Assembly (NCBI GenBank): GCA_039090855.1
Contig: CM076997.1
Coordinates: forward strand, 169,290,709 to 169,354,708
Direction: 5' to 3'
Source: Macrothele yani
Lineage: Eukaryota > Arthropoda > Arachnida > Araneae > Macrothelidae
Length of the DNA: 64,000 bases
Made by a program: the position numbers and the translations under genes. The notes beneath the pieces are model-generated. The model did not search any database. It was given only the letters and a program-made list of their open reading frames with translations, and was not told the DNA's origin. How positions within the stretch are numbered: the stretch's first letter is position 1; each line of letters begins with the position of its first letter. This document shows positions 53,290 through 64,000 of the stretch, in pieces.

Positions 53290-55445
53290 AAATGGATGTT
53301 TTTTTTTCAAGTATGTCGACGGGTGTCAAACAATGATTTGTTATACAGCTTTTATCTCATGAAAATGTACCTCCCAAAGAAATTCACGCTAGATTAGTGG
53401 CAGTTTATGGTTCTGGAATTTGGACATCAGCACTGTTCGTCGTGGGTAAGAAAATCAGAGGACAGTGGAGGAATGTTGACCGTAAAGGATCAACCGCGGA
53501 GTGGGAACTTCAACTTCCAATTTGAACAGGCGAACAGTCAATTAGCTCATCCGGGAAAATAGAAGAATAATTCAGAGGACCATAACAGGTAAGATGAACA
53601 TTAGTTTAGGTAGTGTCAGTGCATTATTAAAGTTTTAGGACACAACAAAGTGTATGTCCTCCTTGGGTACGACGTCACTTGACGATTGAAATGAAAAAAA
53701 TCTAAACTTGAAACAGGCCAAAGGTTCCTTGCTACCTATGAAAACTATGAAAACAGTTTTCTCGAAAGCATTGTGATTGGTGATGAGAGATGGGTGCACC
53801 ATTACGACCTAAAAATGAAAAATCAATCACTGGAATATCGACACCCATCTTCTCTTCGAGTGAAAAAATTCAAAACTCAAATTTCTGTCTGTAAGTGCAT
53901 ACTCACTGTGTTCTGAGGCGACAGAGGCATTATTCATCAGGAATACATGATCAAAGGTACGACTATCAACTCGGTGTTCTACGTGCGTACCTTAAAAATG
54001 TTAAAGCAAAGAATAGAGCGCGTGCGTGGTTTATCCTTTGTTTGGATAAAGTCCAATGATTCTGCAACACGATAACGCCAAACCCCACTTCAGAGCCCGA
54101 TTTACACAGAATCAGGCTCTACGCACAGCACAAGATGAGGCCGGCACCCATCCACATTCTTGAAAGAGTAAGTACATTTATCGCCACTAAATGTTATCAA
54201 TTAATTTAAAAGTTGATTTAATAAGTGGGAGGGCACTGTGAGGGGAAAAATAGAAAAGAATATCTGCTTTTATTAAATCTTAATATTAGCAAGTAAATTC
54301 GCACTTAAAATATAGACGGGTAAGTAAAACACTATTTAATAGTTTACCATTGCTATTTTCGCATCTAATTATTAAATCAAATATCCACAGATGTTAAGTT
54401 ATTCCTTCCCTTTTAATTTTATTTTTAACCGATGAGCATTATTTAGACTTGGTACAGGCTGATTTTTGGGGGCAAGGTGAACTTTCATGTAGCTGATTAA
54501 TCACCTGTGATGTGTTCAATGTTATAGTAGAAAGATTAATTCTATTAAAAGAGGAATGATACTTAGATTTGAGCAAACATACATAACTGGATAATTCTCA
54601 CACTCATAAAAAAGCACGTTATTCATCTCATTAATTCACTTAATTTAGATCCAAGCAATTTTAAAATCTGATTCTTTACAATATGAAATACTCTAAGCTT
54701 CTACAAAGTGTCTTGGCAATGCAAAACCTCTCGAGAGGTGTATATAGTAGTAAGAAGACAGCACATTTATATTTCTTTTGCAAGTTTCAGATGAAAGTGA
54801 CACGACATGACGTCACTGAACTGCAGTTGAAATCAGTGTGATAGTGAAAGAGGCGAGTGAAAACACCAGTGTTAATTTTCATTTCAGGATAAAAAAAAAA
54901 AAACGCTTTTTTCCTCCCCAAATGTTTTTACCATTCATAACAAATTAATAAAACAGCATAATTCTTTTTGTTTTTCATTGTGGTTCTGTGCCCCTAAAAA
55001 ATGCGAGTCCCTAGGCGCGGGCCTCGCGTGCCTAGGCGTAAATCAGGTCCTGCCCCACGACAGCGCTTTCACTTCAGGGGTCATACAGGAAATCTGGTTT
55101 GAAGTTCTTGAGCACCCCTTACAGCCTAGATTTGGCGCCGTCGGATTTCCGGTTGTTTTCTGCTCTCAAGAGACATCTGAAAGGAATTCAGTTTCACCTG
55201 TGACGGAGGTATTTAAGCCACTACGAGGAAATAGTTCCGAGAACAACCTGAAGATTTTTACAGAGGCGCGTTCAAAAACCTTGGTAAACGTTGGCGTATC
55301 TCTGTATCAACGGTGAGCGGGACTGTGTAGAAAAATAAACTATGTGAATTAAGTAGAAATTCTGAGCTGTTCTTATTTTGTTTCAATTTGATACCTTGCC
55401 TCTGGTCTTGTATATAAATATGGAGACATTACTTTCTGAACACCC
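53290..55445 (+). pseudogene. mariner-like transposase split by ~0.9-kb insertion
   Basis: The N-terminal part (53345-53520) reads LLSHENVPPKEIHARLVAVY. The core (53720-54140) has ESIVIGDERWVHHYDLKMKN (first Asp) and a degraded second block (FCNTITPNPT in one frame, LQHDNAKPHFRAR in the other, near 54060-54105). After ~54165-55060 of unrelated AT-rich DNA, the C-terminal part resumes at ~55085 with LEHPLQPRFGAVGFPVVF (frame-shifted form of HPPYSPDLAPSDF) and ends near 55320. The right tip ACATTACTTTCTGAACACCC fits a mariner end. The insertion contains a GC-rich piece (CCCTAGGCGCGGGCCTCGCG, 55010-55030) but its type was not resolved. Confidence 0.72.
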
Positions 55446-55751
55446 TCTTATTAACACCAAAAATCGATTTGCTGTTTGTATATAAATTTCGTATCATACA
55501 TCTTTAAATTTCGGCTACTGATTTTTTTAGTAGGTGAACATTTAGGAGCGCCAAGGAAGACGATTTTTTCACTTATTTTCATGAATTTAATGTTTCCCTT
55601 TTAATGAATTTAATGAATTATTTATGAATTAATTTTTTTAATTAAAAATTTAATTTAAATCATGAATTTATAATGAATAAAATTATTTATAAATGGATTT
55701 TTTTATTAATTTAATGTTTCCCGACAGCACAATGTGTTATGTCTTTTTCAG

Positions 55752-56159
55752 ACAGGAGCTTGAAAACAAATTTTAGTATGAAAGTGATCGCAATTCATTT
55801 AATATATGGTCATGAAAGGTCACGATATTATTTTTCAGATAGTATAAAGGAGGATCCATTAACATTTCTCTGCTCATCCGAAGCAATGGAGTACTCCAAA
55901 CACAGAAACATTTTCGGCTATCGCTACGGAGTTCACGGACTAAAGAATTCACGCATGTATGATTCCAGTCATGTCTTGCGTTTCGGCGGCCCATATCAGT
56001 TTGCCTTCAACGGCAGTAGCTACGGAGAAGATATCAGCGAAGACACCGATCAGACCACCGATGATTCTAACGACAGAGGGCTTCCCTTCAGAGCCTTCAT
56101 TGGCTGTGTTTACGAGAACGACTTTGACGCTACAACCCTGATGCGCTACAAGTTTTCAG
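55752..56159 (+). CDS. Host-gene exon B (136 codons), same gene as exon A
   Basis: The acceptor TCTTTTTCAG ends at 55751 and the donor GTAAGA starts at 56160. The length of 408 bp is phase 1 at both ends, matching exon A. It reads DRSLKTNFSMKVIAIHLIYG, later EAMEYSKHRNIFGYRYGVHG and YDSSHVLRFGGPYQFAFNGS. An acidic, probably flexible EDISEDTDQTTDDSNDRG follows, then LPFRAFIGCVYENDFDATTL and MRYKFSG. The R-G-L-P-x-x-x-F-x-x-C segment followed by an aromatic strand resembles the R-G-I-P...C motif I recall from invertebrate LolA-like-domain proteins. Further exons must lie downstream (open phase), but none was found before 64000. Confidence 0.75.
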
Positions 56160-56399
56160 GTAAGAGTTTATCAGAAAATTAAGTAAATAAAGTGTACGGA
56201 GTCTGGGATAACCTTTTATCTGACATGCTGCTGAATTATAAACATCTCTAAACATGCAGGTGAACGATAATTCCTCCATTGTAATTGATACAGTTTTTAA
56301 GAAGTGATATACTCTGAACGAAGAGGAAACCAGAACACAACGAAAGAATGATCTGATTTTCATCAAAGTTGCCAGTAGTATAAGGAATGGTTACGGGAA

Positions 56400-57386
56400 T
56401 ACAACCATGAGCCATTACATTATGACCACCTACCTAATAAGCTGTAGGAACCCCTTTAGCCCGCAAAACAGCGGCCACTCGGCGAGGCATCGATTCGATG
56501 AGGTGACACTGGGGCATCTGGTACCAAAATGCCAACAGCAGTTACTCCAGTTCCCGTGCATTTCGGGGTGGTGGTAATTTAACGCGAACCTATCTTTCCA
56601 AGCCGAACCACAAATGTTCGATTGGGTTAATGTCAGATGAATTTGGAGGCCAGGGTATTAACAGAAAGTCACCAGCATGTTCCTCGAACCACTGCTTGAC
56701 GATTCTGGCAGTGTGGCATAACGCATTATCTAGTTGCCATGAATGGCCATCACCAGCAGGGAACACAGTTGCCATGAATGGATGAACTTGGTCCGCAAAG
56801 ATGTTCAGATACCTGACAGTTGTTAGAGATTGAGCTATTGGGATAATGGGACCTGAAGTATCCCGAGAAAGAAAAAACATCGTCCACAGCATAACACCGC
56901 CACCGCCGTCCTGTTTCCGTCCAACATTGCATGCAGGTGACATTAGCCTCCGATGGTAATCGGTGTATCCACGCTCGGCCATCTACGTGATGCACCAGAA
57001 ATCTTGATTCGTCAAACTAGGCCACTTTCTTCCAGTCATCCACGGTCCAATCTCGATGATCTTGGACCCATTTCATGCGCTGTTGCCGATGACGTGCAAT
57101 GAGCATGGGGACCTGGGCTGGGTCTTCGGTTACGCATGCCCATGCGCAGAAGGCTACAATGAACTGTGCGCTGTGAAACATTGCTCTGATCACCGCTGTT
57201 GTAGCTGCGGGTGATTTGTCGCACTGTGGCTATGCGGTCGCTGTGAACAATGCGCGACAGTCTCCGCTCCCCTCTAGCATCCGTGAGCTGCGGACAACAC
57301 ATGACTGGACGACGGTTCGTCATTCGGCGATCTGTGCACCACTTTTGATACGTACTCACTACAGCGACATGTGAACAACATACAAG
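56400..57386 (-). mobile_element. Tc1-like element (family T3), left arm of a head-to-head pair
   Basis: The left tip TACAACCATGAGCCATTACA is intact; the 5' (transposase start) end is missing at the junction ~57386. Minus-strand pieces include RATVRQITRSYNSGDQSN (57240-57185), VMLWTMFFLSRDTSGPIIPI, and the second catalytic region DGHSWQLDNALCHTARIVKQ (56745-56690; Q-L-D-N keeps the Asp). The third block is PNSSDINPIEHLWFGLER (56640-56590). Confidence 0.85.
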
Positions 57387-58531
57387 GTAAGGTTCACAGA
57401 GAAGTATATGTAGAACCCTAAGACTGGCTTTAGGTTTGTAAAGTGTTCGGAGTCAGAATGGGAAAAGCTGCCGATTTATCGGAATTTGATATGATAAAGA
57501 ACAAATTGTGATGGCACGGTACCCCGGAACTACGATCTCGGAAACGACGCGGCTTATGGGTTGTCCACGTGCCACTGTAGTGAGTACGTATCAAAAGTGG
57601 TGCTCAGATGACGAAACGACGAACCCTCGACCAGTCGTGTGTCGCCCGCAGCTCACAAGAGGAGAGCCGAGACGCTTGCGCACTGTTCCCAGCGACCGCA
57701 GGGCCATAGTTCGACAAATCACCCGCAGCTGCAATAGTGGTGAATAGGAGAATGTGTCATAACACACAGTTCATCGCAGCCTTCTGCGCATGGGTCTGCA
57801 TAGCCGAAGACCTAGCTGGGTCACCATGCTCACTGCACGTTATCGCCAACAACGCCTGAATTAGGCCCAAGATCAGCGAGATTGGACCGCGGATGATTGG
57901 AAGAAAGTGGCCTGATCTGGAAAATCAATATTCATGGTGCATCACGTAGACGGCCGAGCCCGGATACGCCAATTACCAACAGAGGCCGTGGTACCTGGAA
58001 TCACTGTTGGGCGATAACAGGCCGGCGGTGGCGGTGTTATGCTACGGGCTATGTTTTCTTGGGACACTTAAGGTCCCATTTTCCCAATAGCACAATCCCT
58101 GACAGCTGTCAGGTATCTGAACATCGTTGCGGACGAAGTTCACCTATTCATGGCAACTGTGTTCCCTTCTGGTGATGGCCATTACCAACAGGATAATGCG
58201 CAATGCCACACTGCCAGAATCGTCAAGGAGTGGTTAGAGGAATATGCTGGTAACTTTCTGTTAATGCCTTGGCCTTCAAATTCACCTGATATGAACCCAA
58301 TCGAACATTTATGGTTCCACTTGGAAAAGCGGGTTTGCGCTAAATCACCACCAGCCCGAAATGTACAGGAACTGAAGGACCTACTGTTGACATTATGGTA
58401 CTAGATATCCCAGAATACCTATCACCACCCTATCAAATCCATGCCTTGCCTGGTGGCGGCTGTTTTGCGGGCTAAAGGGGGTCCTACAGCTCATTAGGTA
58501 AGTGGTCATAGGGTAATGGCTCATGGGTGTA
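57387..58531 (+). mobile_element. Tc1-like element (family T3), right arm of the pair
   Basis: It begins with the family 5' untranslated part (GGTTCACAGAGAAGTATATG, homologous to ~48705-48730 on the minus strand). It then reads MGKAADLSEF near 57459, GCPRATVVSTYQKWCSDDET (57559 on) and RRAIVRQITRSCNSGE. A degraded first block lies near 57930-57990. The second block is QQDNAQCHTARIVKEWLEEY (58178 on), and the third SPDMNPIEHLWFHLEKRVC (58287 on). The right tip (minus strand) is TACACCCATGAGCCATTACC. Stops and frameshifts disable it. Confidence 0.85.
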
Positions 58532-58980
58532 TGCTTGCTTTGAGTCAACTTCAAATTGTGCAAAACATGGGAAATGTGCGCGTGAACAAACGTCAACGAA
58601 CAAAGCAAAAGAAAACAAAGTTATTAAGACTTAATAGTCGTATTTTAGGAGATTTCTCCACAGTGGCTGCCAGACGCGCGAAACTACATCATTGCATGCG
58701 TATTTTGTTGTTTGAATTTAAGTCGTCTTTCTGATGACAGTCTCAATTTGGATACAGTGGCTTATCCAACGGGGGATGACTGGGGTGATTGCCGCCTCCC
58801 CCAAACCCTAAGGAAGTTTTTACGTTTAAGATAGCGAAGATCGCAAATGATTAACTTTGCATATTTTGTTCTCAGTTTTTCTAAAAAAAAAATTAACAAT
58901 TAAACTTAATACGGAATTTAATTTAAAATACGTATTACATTGATTTAGCTTCAGTAAAAAAAGAAAGAGAAGGGAATAGA

Positions 58981-59030
<50 letters not shown>

Positions 59031-59990
59031 CGCAAAAAGATGTAGGGAAGACAAGGACAGCGGGAGAAAAAGCATGGGGGTATTTTTTGTTAGTTCTTTG
59101 CTATTGTCATATTGTCTAGGTTCTGTAACGTCGGGAAACTGGGTGAGGCAGAGCTTGGTACTGAAATCAGAGCATGTGGGAGAAACTGTGAATAACAATC
59201 TGATTTACGTAAGTATCATAATTGGGTCGTAAACAAAATTCGTAAAAAATATAGTAGTTTATTCTGAACTATCATAAAAACGGAAACTTTCTAACTTTCT
59301 GTTAGCTTTTGGGAATTTTGGTGCTATAAAAGTTTTGCAGGAAAAGATTAATAATATCGTAGAAATTCCAAGCTGTTTAAATTTGGTAAGCGTCGATTAG
59401 GAGGCAGTGTTTACTTGGTTTCACATTACTTATTCATTTAAAGGAAGTTTTCAGTTCTTCAAACGAGATTCAGAGAACTTTGTTTTTCAAAAGAAAAAAA
59501 ACTAAGTTTTCTTCATTTCATTTTTGTACGAGTGTGATTGTAACCTACACTGAGTACGCCCGTGCGTCTACCGTCATTCATTAGAGCTTTCATTCATGTA
59601 CGTGAAGTAACTGATATCAGAACTGTTTTCTTTTTCCTTTTTTACGTTCATTTCCAATGGACATAGGGTTTCCTTATTTCATCACCAATGAAAAGAAGTC
59701 GAAAGTGATTCTTTTTGTCGCCGTCGGGCACAGTAAAACCAAAAAAAATACAAAAAAAAAAAAACAAGAAAGATGACACCGAATTTTTGGGTGTAATAAG
59801 CACGTTGTTTGAATCCGTTCTGAAGCAAATTAAATTTATCAAAGCTATTTAAAGTCAATGGAACCCGTATGGAAAACAATGGATCTGACGAAAGAAAGAA
59901 GATTTTCAATCGGGTTTTTAATCCCTCAGATATTGCTGTAAACGGAATCGTGAGCTTACGAACTCTTAGAAACAGAGATATCGACAAAAA
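58532..59990. other. Mostly unassigned region with an (AG)n tract
   Basis: Contains the microsatellite at 58983-59028; otherwise nothing could be supported. Confidence 0.4.
58983..59028. repeat. (AG)n microsatellite
   Basis: About 22 uninterrupted AG dinucleotides. Confidence 0.95.
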
Positions 59991-61960
59991 TAAGATGTGA
60001 CTTTACGTCCCGTGGTGGGAAAACCAGGCATTATTTTAGGAAGAAAGTATTTTCAAAAGGTTTATCCATATAAGCGGTATCGGTCCAAGAAAAAAAAATT
60101 GTGGAATTTTCAGGAGCCCAGATTTTGCAACAAATACTTCACAAGCAGAAATTAATACTTATGACCCCTGGTGGCTAAACCATTATTTACCAAACATTAG
60201 AAATTATGTGAAAAATATTTTCCATCAGGTCTCGAATGCGATACAGGAAGAATTTTTCAAATCAGAGATTTCGGAGCAAAAATAACGCCGAAAACGCAAT
60301 TTACCTTTGTGACCCCTAGCGGAAAGTCTATGATTTACTTAAAAATTTTGAATTTATAGGGAAAACATTTCGCATCGGAAACACTATCCAACAAAGAAGG
60401 AATTGTTCAAATCAGACTCTTAGAAGTAGAGATATTCACAAAAATAAGATATACGTCTACGCCCCCTGGCGTAGAAACCATGCATTTTTTCAAGAAGAAA
60501 AGTTTCCTAAAAGGTTTGTCGATATGAGTAGTATCGGTCAACAAACGACTTTTTTTCAATCCAGATTTTAGAAGCTCATATTTTGCTGCAAATACAACAG
60601 AAGCGGAAATTAAGACTTACGCCACCTGGTGGCCAAACCATTTCTTACAAAAATTAGGAAATATGTGCAAACGATTTTCCATCAGGAGCTGTATGCGGTG
60701 CAGAAAGAATTTTTCAAATCGGATATTTAGAAGCAGAGATATAAGGGGGAACGCAATTTACATTTACGCCCCCTAGCGGAAAGTCTATGAATTAATTGAA
60801 AATTTTGAAATTATATGAACCACATGTCACACTAGAAACACTATCCAACAAAGAAGGAATTTTTCAAATTGGACTCCTAGAAGTAGAGATATTGACAAAA
60901 ATAAGATATACATCTACGCTTCCTGGCGTAGAAACCATGCATTATTTTAAGAAGTAAATGTTTCAAAACGGTTTTTCGACATGAGTACTATCGGTCTACA
61001 AACGACGTTTTTTTCAATCGAGAATTTAGAAGCTCATATTTTGCTGCAAATACAACAGAAGCGGAAATTAAGATTTACGCCCCCTGGTGGCCACACTATT
61101 TTTTTACAAAAATTGGAAATTATGTGCAAACGATTTCCCATCAGGATCTGTATCCGGTGCAGAAAGAAGATTTTAAATCGGAGATTTAGAAGCAGAGATA
61201 TAGGGGGACGCAATTTACCGCTACGCCCCCTAGCGAAAAATCTATGAATTATTTGAAAATTTTGTAATTATATGAAAAACATGTCACACGGAAAACACTA
61301 TCCAACAAGGAAGGAATTTTTCAAATCAGACTCCTAGAAGTACAGATATTGACAAAAATAAGATGTACATCTACGCCCCCTGGAGGAGAAGCTGTGGAAT
61401 ATTTTAAGAAAAAAATATTCCGAAAAGGTTTATTGATGTGAGTGGCATCAGTCCTCGAAAGAATTTTTTCAATCGATATTTTAGAAGCTCCGATTTTATC
61501 TCAAATACATGAGAAGCAAAAATTAACACTTACGCCACCTGGTGGCCGAAGTATTCTTTACCAAAAATTTGAAATTTTATGCAAACGATTTTTCATCAAG
61601 AGATGTATCCGCTGAAGAAAAAAGTTTTCAAATCAGAGTTTTAGAAGAAGAGTTATTCGGGAAAATGTAATTTACTTTTACGCCCCCTAGCGGAAAATCT
61701 ATGCGTAATTTGAAAAAGTAACTATACCTAAAATACTCTTCGACATAAATGGAATCGAAAGATAATTTTTTTTTTTTCAATCGGATGTTTAGAAGCAAAT
61801 ATGTGGAATAAAACGTATTTTTGACTTCGACATCATCTGCATTTACGCCCTCTACCGGCGAAATTGTACATCGTAAAAAAAACGAAATAAAGGATCATGA
61901 TTTGCATATTTCATGCTTTCCAATGCAAAAATTATTTTTCAAATCGGACTAATAGTTGCA
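59991..61960 (+). repeat. ~152-bp tandem repeat organised in a 457-bp higher-order unit
   Basis: Thirteen sub-units, each carrying a variant of ACGCCCCCTAGCGG and of TTTTTCAAATCGGA, occur at about 60009, 60160, 60308, 60461, 60621, 60760, 60918, 61079, 61221, 61375, 61534, 61678 and 61842. Three types alternate: CTGGCGTAGAAACC, CTGGTGGCC and CTAGCGGAAA. Like types lie 457 bp apart (60461, 60918, 61375). Neighbouring higher-order units are about 85-90 percent alike by eye. Confidence 0.9.
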
Positions 61961-61974
61961 GAGATACCGTGTGT

Positions 61975-61997
61975 ACGGACGGACGGACGGACGGACA
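61975..61997 (+). repeat. (GGAC)n short tandem repeat closing the array
   Basis: GACGGACGGACGGACGGAC directly follows a last partial unit ending ATAGTTGCAGAGATACCGTG. Similar 'AGTTxCAGAGAT + tetranucleotide' ends are seen at the 3' ends of some invertebrate repeats, which I offer only as a comparison. Confidence 0.8.
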
Positions 61998-62470
61998 AAC
62001 CGATAACAGAAGCACGATCTTTTTTTACAAAAGACGTGCTAAAAAAAGGGGGGGGGCGAGAGCAAAATTCCAGTTACCGTGTTTTATATTTAGCAATTTT
62101 ATGACTAAACCGTGTGTGGTTTTGGCTGAAATCAGGAATGTATTTACTTTAATGTATGAGAATATGTCAGGTGGAGGCCACTAAATTTTTTTATTAAATT
62201 AACCAACTCTGAATATAAGGCTTTATTTTGAAAGATTTCATTCATACGTAGTCTCTGCCGATTTCAAAAAGCATAAAGTTCATTTCTTCGGGAAACGCGC
62301 AATCGATCGGACTGAAACAATTGTGATTTTTCACCTATTGCTTGCTGTCCTTCAGGTATTTAACGATTTAACATTCGTGGAGCAAGTGAAAGTGTTTTAA
62401 AAACTTTGCAAAGTAACGACACGTGCGAGCGGCCCCGCCAATATGTATACCCTTCCATAACGTCTTCTGC
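61998..62470. other. Unassigned stretch
   Basis: No feature recognised. Confidence 0.4.
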
Positions 62471-62698
62471 CGCCCCGGTGGCGCAGTGGTCTAAGGCGCT
62501 GGCCTCTGATCATTCGTCCGTAAGAGGTCTGGGTTCGAATCTCGGTCAGGCTTGGATGTTGTGTTTGTCTTACGGCACTGGTTCTCTCCCTTCCCTGGAA
62601 CCAGTGACCCTAAATTAGGGACGGGCGACTGCTTATAGCCCATTGAGTTGCTCACGGTGGTCGTTAAACCTCCAATCAAAAAAATAAATAAAAAAATA
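62471..62698 (+). mobile_element. tRNA-derived SINE (SINE-B), reference-quality copy
   Basis: The head CCCCGGTGGCGCAGTGGTCT has an A-box region and continues AAGGCGCTGGCCTCTGATC. The B box is GGGTTCGAATCTCGG. The body is CCTTCCCTGGAACCAGTGAC and CCTAAATTAGGGACGGGCGA. Then comes the segment CTGCTTATAGCCCATTGAGT, which is the unit amplified at 8026-8897. The tail GTTGCTCACGGTGGTCGTTA ends in A-rich sequence (62676-62698). Confidence 0.92.
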
Positions 62699-62872
62699 AC
62701 GTCTTCTCCCCCTAATTTTTATACCCGAAAAATTATCGCCCCTCCTAGAGTAAACTTCAGTATCACCCCTGTTTGGATAGAGTATGACTTTAGTATCCTA
62801 CCCACTGCGGTTTCGCATCTATTAGACGAACTTTTCTGGGAAGCGCAATTTGACGTTAACTCAAAGCAAGTA

Positions 62873-63060
62873 CAGTGAAATTTCCATTAACGGACACTTC
62901 TTAATAGCGGACATCTCTCTATAACGGACAATTTTTTACTCCCCTGCAGAAATGCATGGCTTCTTATGGGGCATTCACTTGTTAATAGCGGACATTCTAA
63001 ATAACAGACGCGGACACATTTAAAGTACAATATAACGGACAATTTGCTTTCGATTCTAGG
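62873..63060 (+). repeat. Possible pogo-like end with repeated AACGGACA motifs
   Basis: Starts CAGTGAAATTTCCATTAACG. The motif family TAACGGACA / TAGCGGACA recurs about five times to 63045. CAGTGAAA plus such repeats recalls Tigger/pogo termini, but no partner end or coding region was seen. Confidence 0.4.
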
Positions 63061-63344
63061 AATTCCTAGGGCTGTGATTCGCCTACACTCGCAAAATGTT
63101 TCCTTTTTGTAATTTTACACTGTAAAAAATAAATGGTGTGAATTCACGGAAAATTTCTTAAAATGACGTGTAGCAAAATTGCAGGTAGGTATCCGCCTTT
63201 TTCAGAAATTTCCGGTTTTAAAATTACCCGTTTATTTTAACTTCCGTATTTTCACAGATTTTCCGTAAACAGAGATGTCGTGCAGAAAAGTTCATTTCAG
63301 GTTTTCCCGTATTTAAACTGAAATTCCGCAAAATCGATTACCCT

Positions 63345-63466
63345 GTACTTTTCAGCCCTCACCCCAGAGAATCCTTCCACCGATGTCAAGATCGAACACC
63401 CAACGTTTCAGCTGACTCAACAGGTAACTCGCGCCTTTAACTACTGAGCTACAAACGCTCGTCGAC
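63345..63466 (-). mobile_element. tRNA-derived SINE head, minus
   Basis: The minus strand reads GGTCGACGAGCGTTTGTAGC then TCAGTAGTTAAAGGCGCGAG (A-box region TAGCTCAGTAGTT). The B-box-like GTGTTCGATCTTGAC and a G-rich body end near TGAAAAGTACAGGG. It abuts the Tc1 end at 63478. Confidence 0.65.
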
Positions 63467-63477
63467 CAGCTTCACGT

Positions 63478-64000
63478 ACACTGAAGAACAATTGAATTAG
63501 AGATACCTGTCTTAGTAACGTGTAGCGCCACCTTTCGCCCTGATGATGGCAGCGATTCGTCTCGGCATGGACTCGACAAGACACCGGAAGCGTTGGGAAG
63601 CCATACGGATCCACGACCCCTGGACAAGCTTCCGCAGTTCACGAAGATTTGATGGAGTGGGGTCAGAGCCTCGAACATCTCTCTCGATGGCATTCCAGAT
63701 GTGTACGATGGGATTAAAGTCAGGTCACCTAGCTGGCCAAGGAAGCGACGTCACGTCGGAGGAGTGTTCATCCAACCATTTGGATACAATTCGGGAGCGA
63801 TGGCACGGTTCATTGTCTTGTTGCAGGATGAGGTCCCCAGTGGGATGTTGAAGACGCACAAACGGGAGCAAATGGTCGTCCAGGATATCCCGGTAACGTT
63901 GACCTGTGAAGGACGATGTCACACGTACCAGGGGTCACATTTCAGTCCACGTAAACAGTCCGCAGACGAGAACGCCACCCCCACCAGTTTGAAGAGTACC
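63478..64000 (-). mobile_element. Tc1-like element, C-terminal part, cut by window edge
   Basis: The left tip TACACTGAAGAACAATTGAA begins at 63478. The minus-strand frame 63922-63725 reads MTSSFTGQRYRDILDDHLLP, LILQQDNEPCHRSRIVSKWL (second catalytic Asp intact) and SSDVTSLPWPAR. The SPDLNPIE block follows in a shifted frame near 63725-63690 (DFNPIVHIWNAIER), with Val in place of the catalytic Glu. The rest lies outside the window. Confidence 0.85.

Larger units (their letters stand above)
47489..55751 (+). other. 8.26-kb intron between exons A and B
   Basis: GT...AG bounded. It contains a Tc1 element with a nested TRIM (47639-49409), a mariner remnant (50512-50956), dispersed repeat R (51062-51325) and an interrupted mariner (53290-55445). 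The intron identity is inferred from matching phase and from the shared family pattern of the two exons. Confidence 0.6.

Noticed and set aside
60000..61960. Centromeric satellite
   Set aside because: The array is only ~2 kb, has sharp ends and sits among dispersed transposons; nothing shows a centromere.

Overview
This window is eukaryotic nuclear DNA from an animal, most likely an arthropod with a large, transposon-rich genome. I infer this from many Tc1/mariner/IS630-type elements, tRNA-derived SINEs, an RTE-like LINE, piggyBac-like and hAT-like miniature elements, GT-AG introns, and AT-rich, gene-poor spacing. I cannot name the species. No bacterial features, rRNA genes, CRISPR arrays or functional tRNA genes were seen.

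Layout: 1-9.1 kb holds a truncated Tc1 end, a mariner-like remnant, microsatellites, an inverted SINE pair, a Tc1 pseudogene with an internal 113-bp tandem expansion, a hAT-type MITE with a perfect 8-bp target duplication, a mariner, a TTAA-flanked MITE, and a SINE whose 3' part has expanded into about 25 copies of a 35-bp unit. 9.6-12.4 kb holds two decayed DNA transposons. 13-21 kb is mostly unassigned, with a degenerate ~152-bp repeat field (15.7-17.2 kb) and a perfect 132-bp duplication. 21.4-23.7 kb is a decayed multi-copy transposase-like gene. 24.5-31 kb is a dense block of Tc1/mariner elements. 34.2-36.3 kb is a nested pair of transposons that can be fully resolved. 38.3-41.8 kb is a Tc1 element followed by a 5'-truncated LINE. 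42.5-45.4 kb has a TTAA-bounded element and a long-TIR foldback element. 47.3-56.2 kb contains the only host-gene candidate: two phase-1/phase-1 exons separated by an 8.26-kb intron full of transposons. 56.4-58.5 kb is a head-to-head pair of Tc1 copies. 60-62 kb is a higher-order tandem repeat (457 bp = 3 x ~152 bp). 62.4-64 kb has SINEs, a possible pogo-like end and the edge of another Tc1.

The most interesting system is a ~590-bp non-coding retroelement found twice (29333-29921 on +; 48775-49368 on -). It has ~163-bp direct terminal repeats (TG...TA), a primer-binding-site-like sequence just inside the left repeat, a G-rich purine tract just before the right one, and a 4-bp target duplication (ACTG; CTAC). 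That is the anatomy of an LTR-type TRIM. Unusually, each LTR carries a tRNA-like sequence with excellent Pol III A and B boxes. This resembles plant Cassandra TRIMs, which carry 5S-derived promoters in their LTRs, but here the promoter is tRNA-derived. Both copies sit inside Tc1/mariner elements.

A second theme is tandem amplification inside transposable elements: the 35-bp array inside a SINE, the 113-bp array inside a transposase reading frame, and the 152/457-bp array. The two host exons probably encode part of a secreted or extracellular protein; a LolA-like-domain family is my tentative suggestion.
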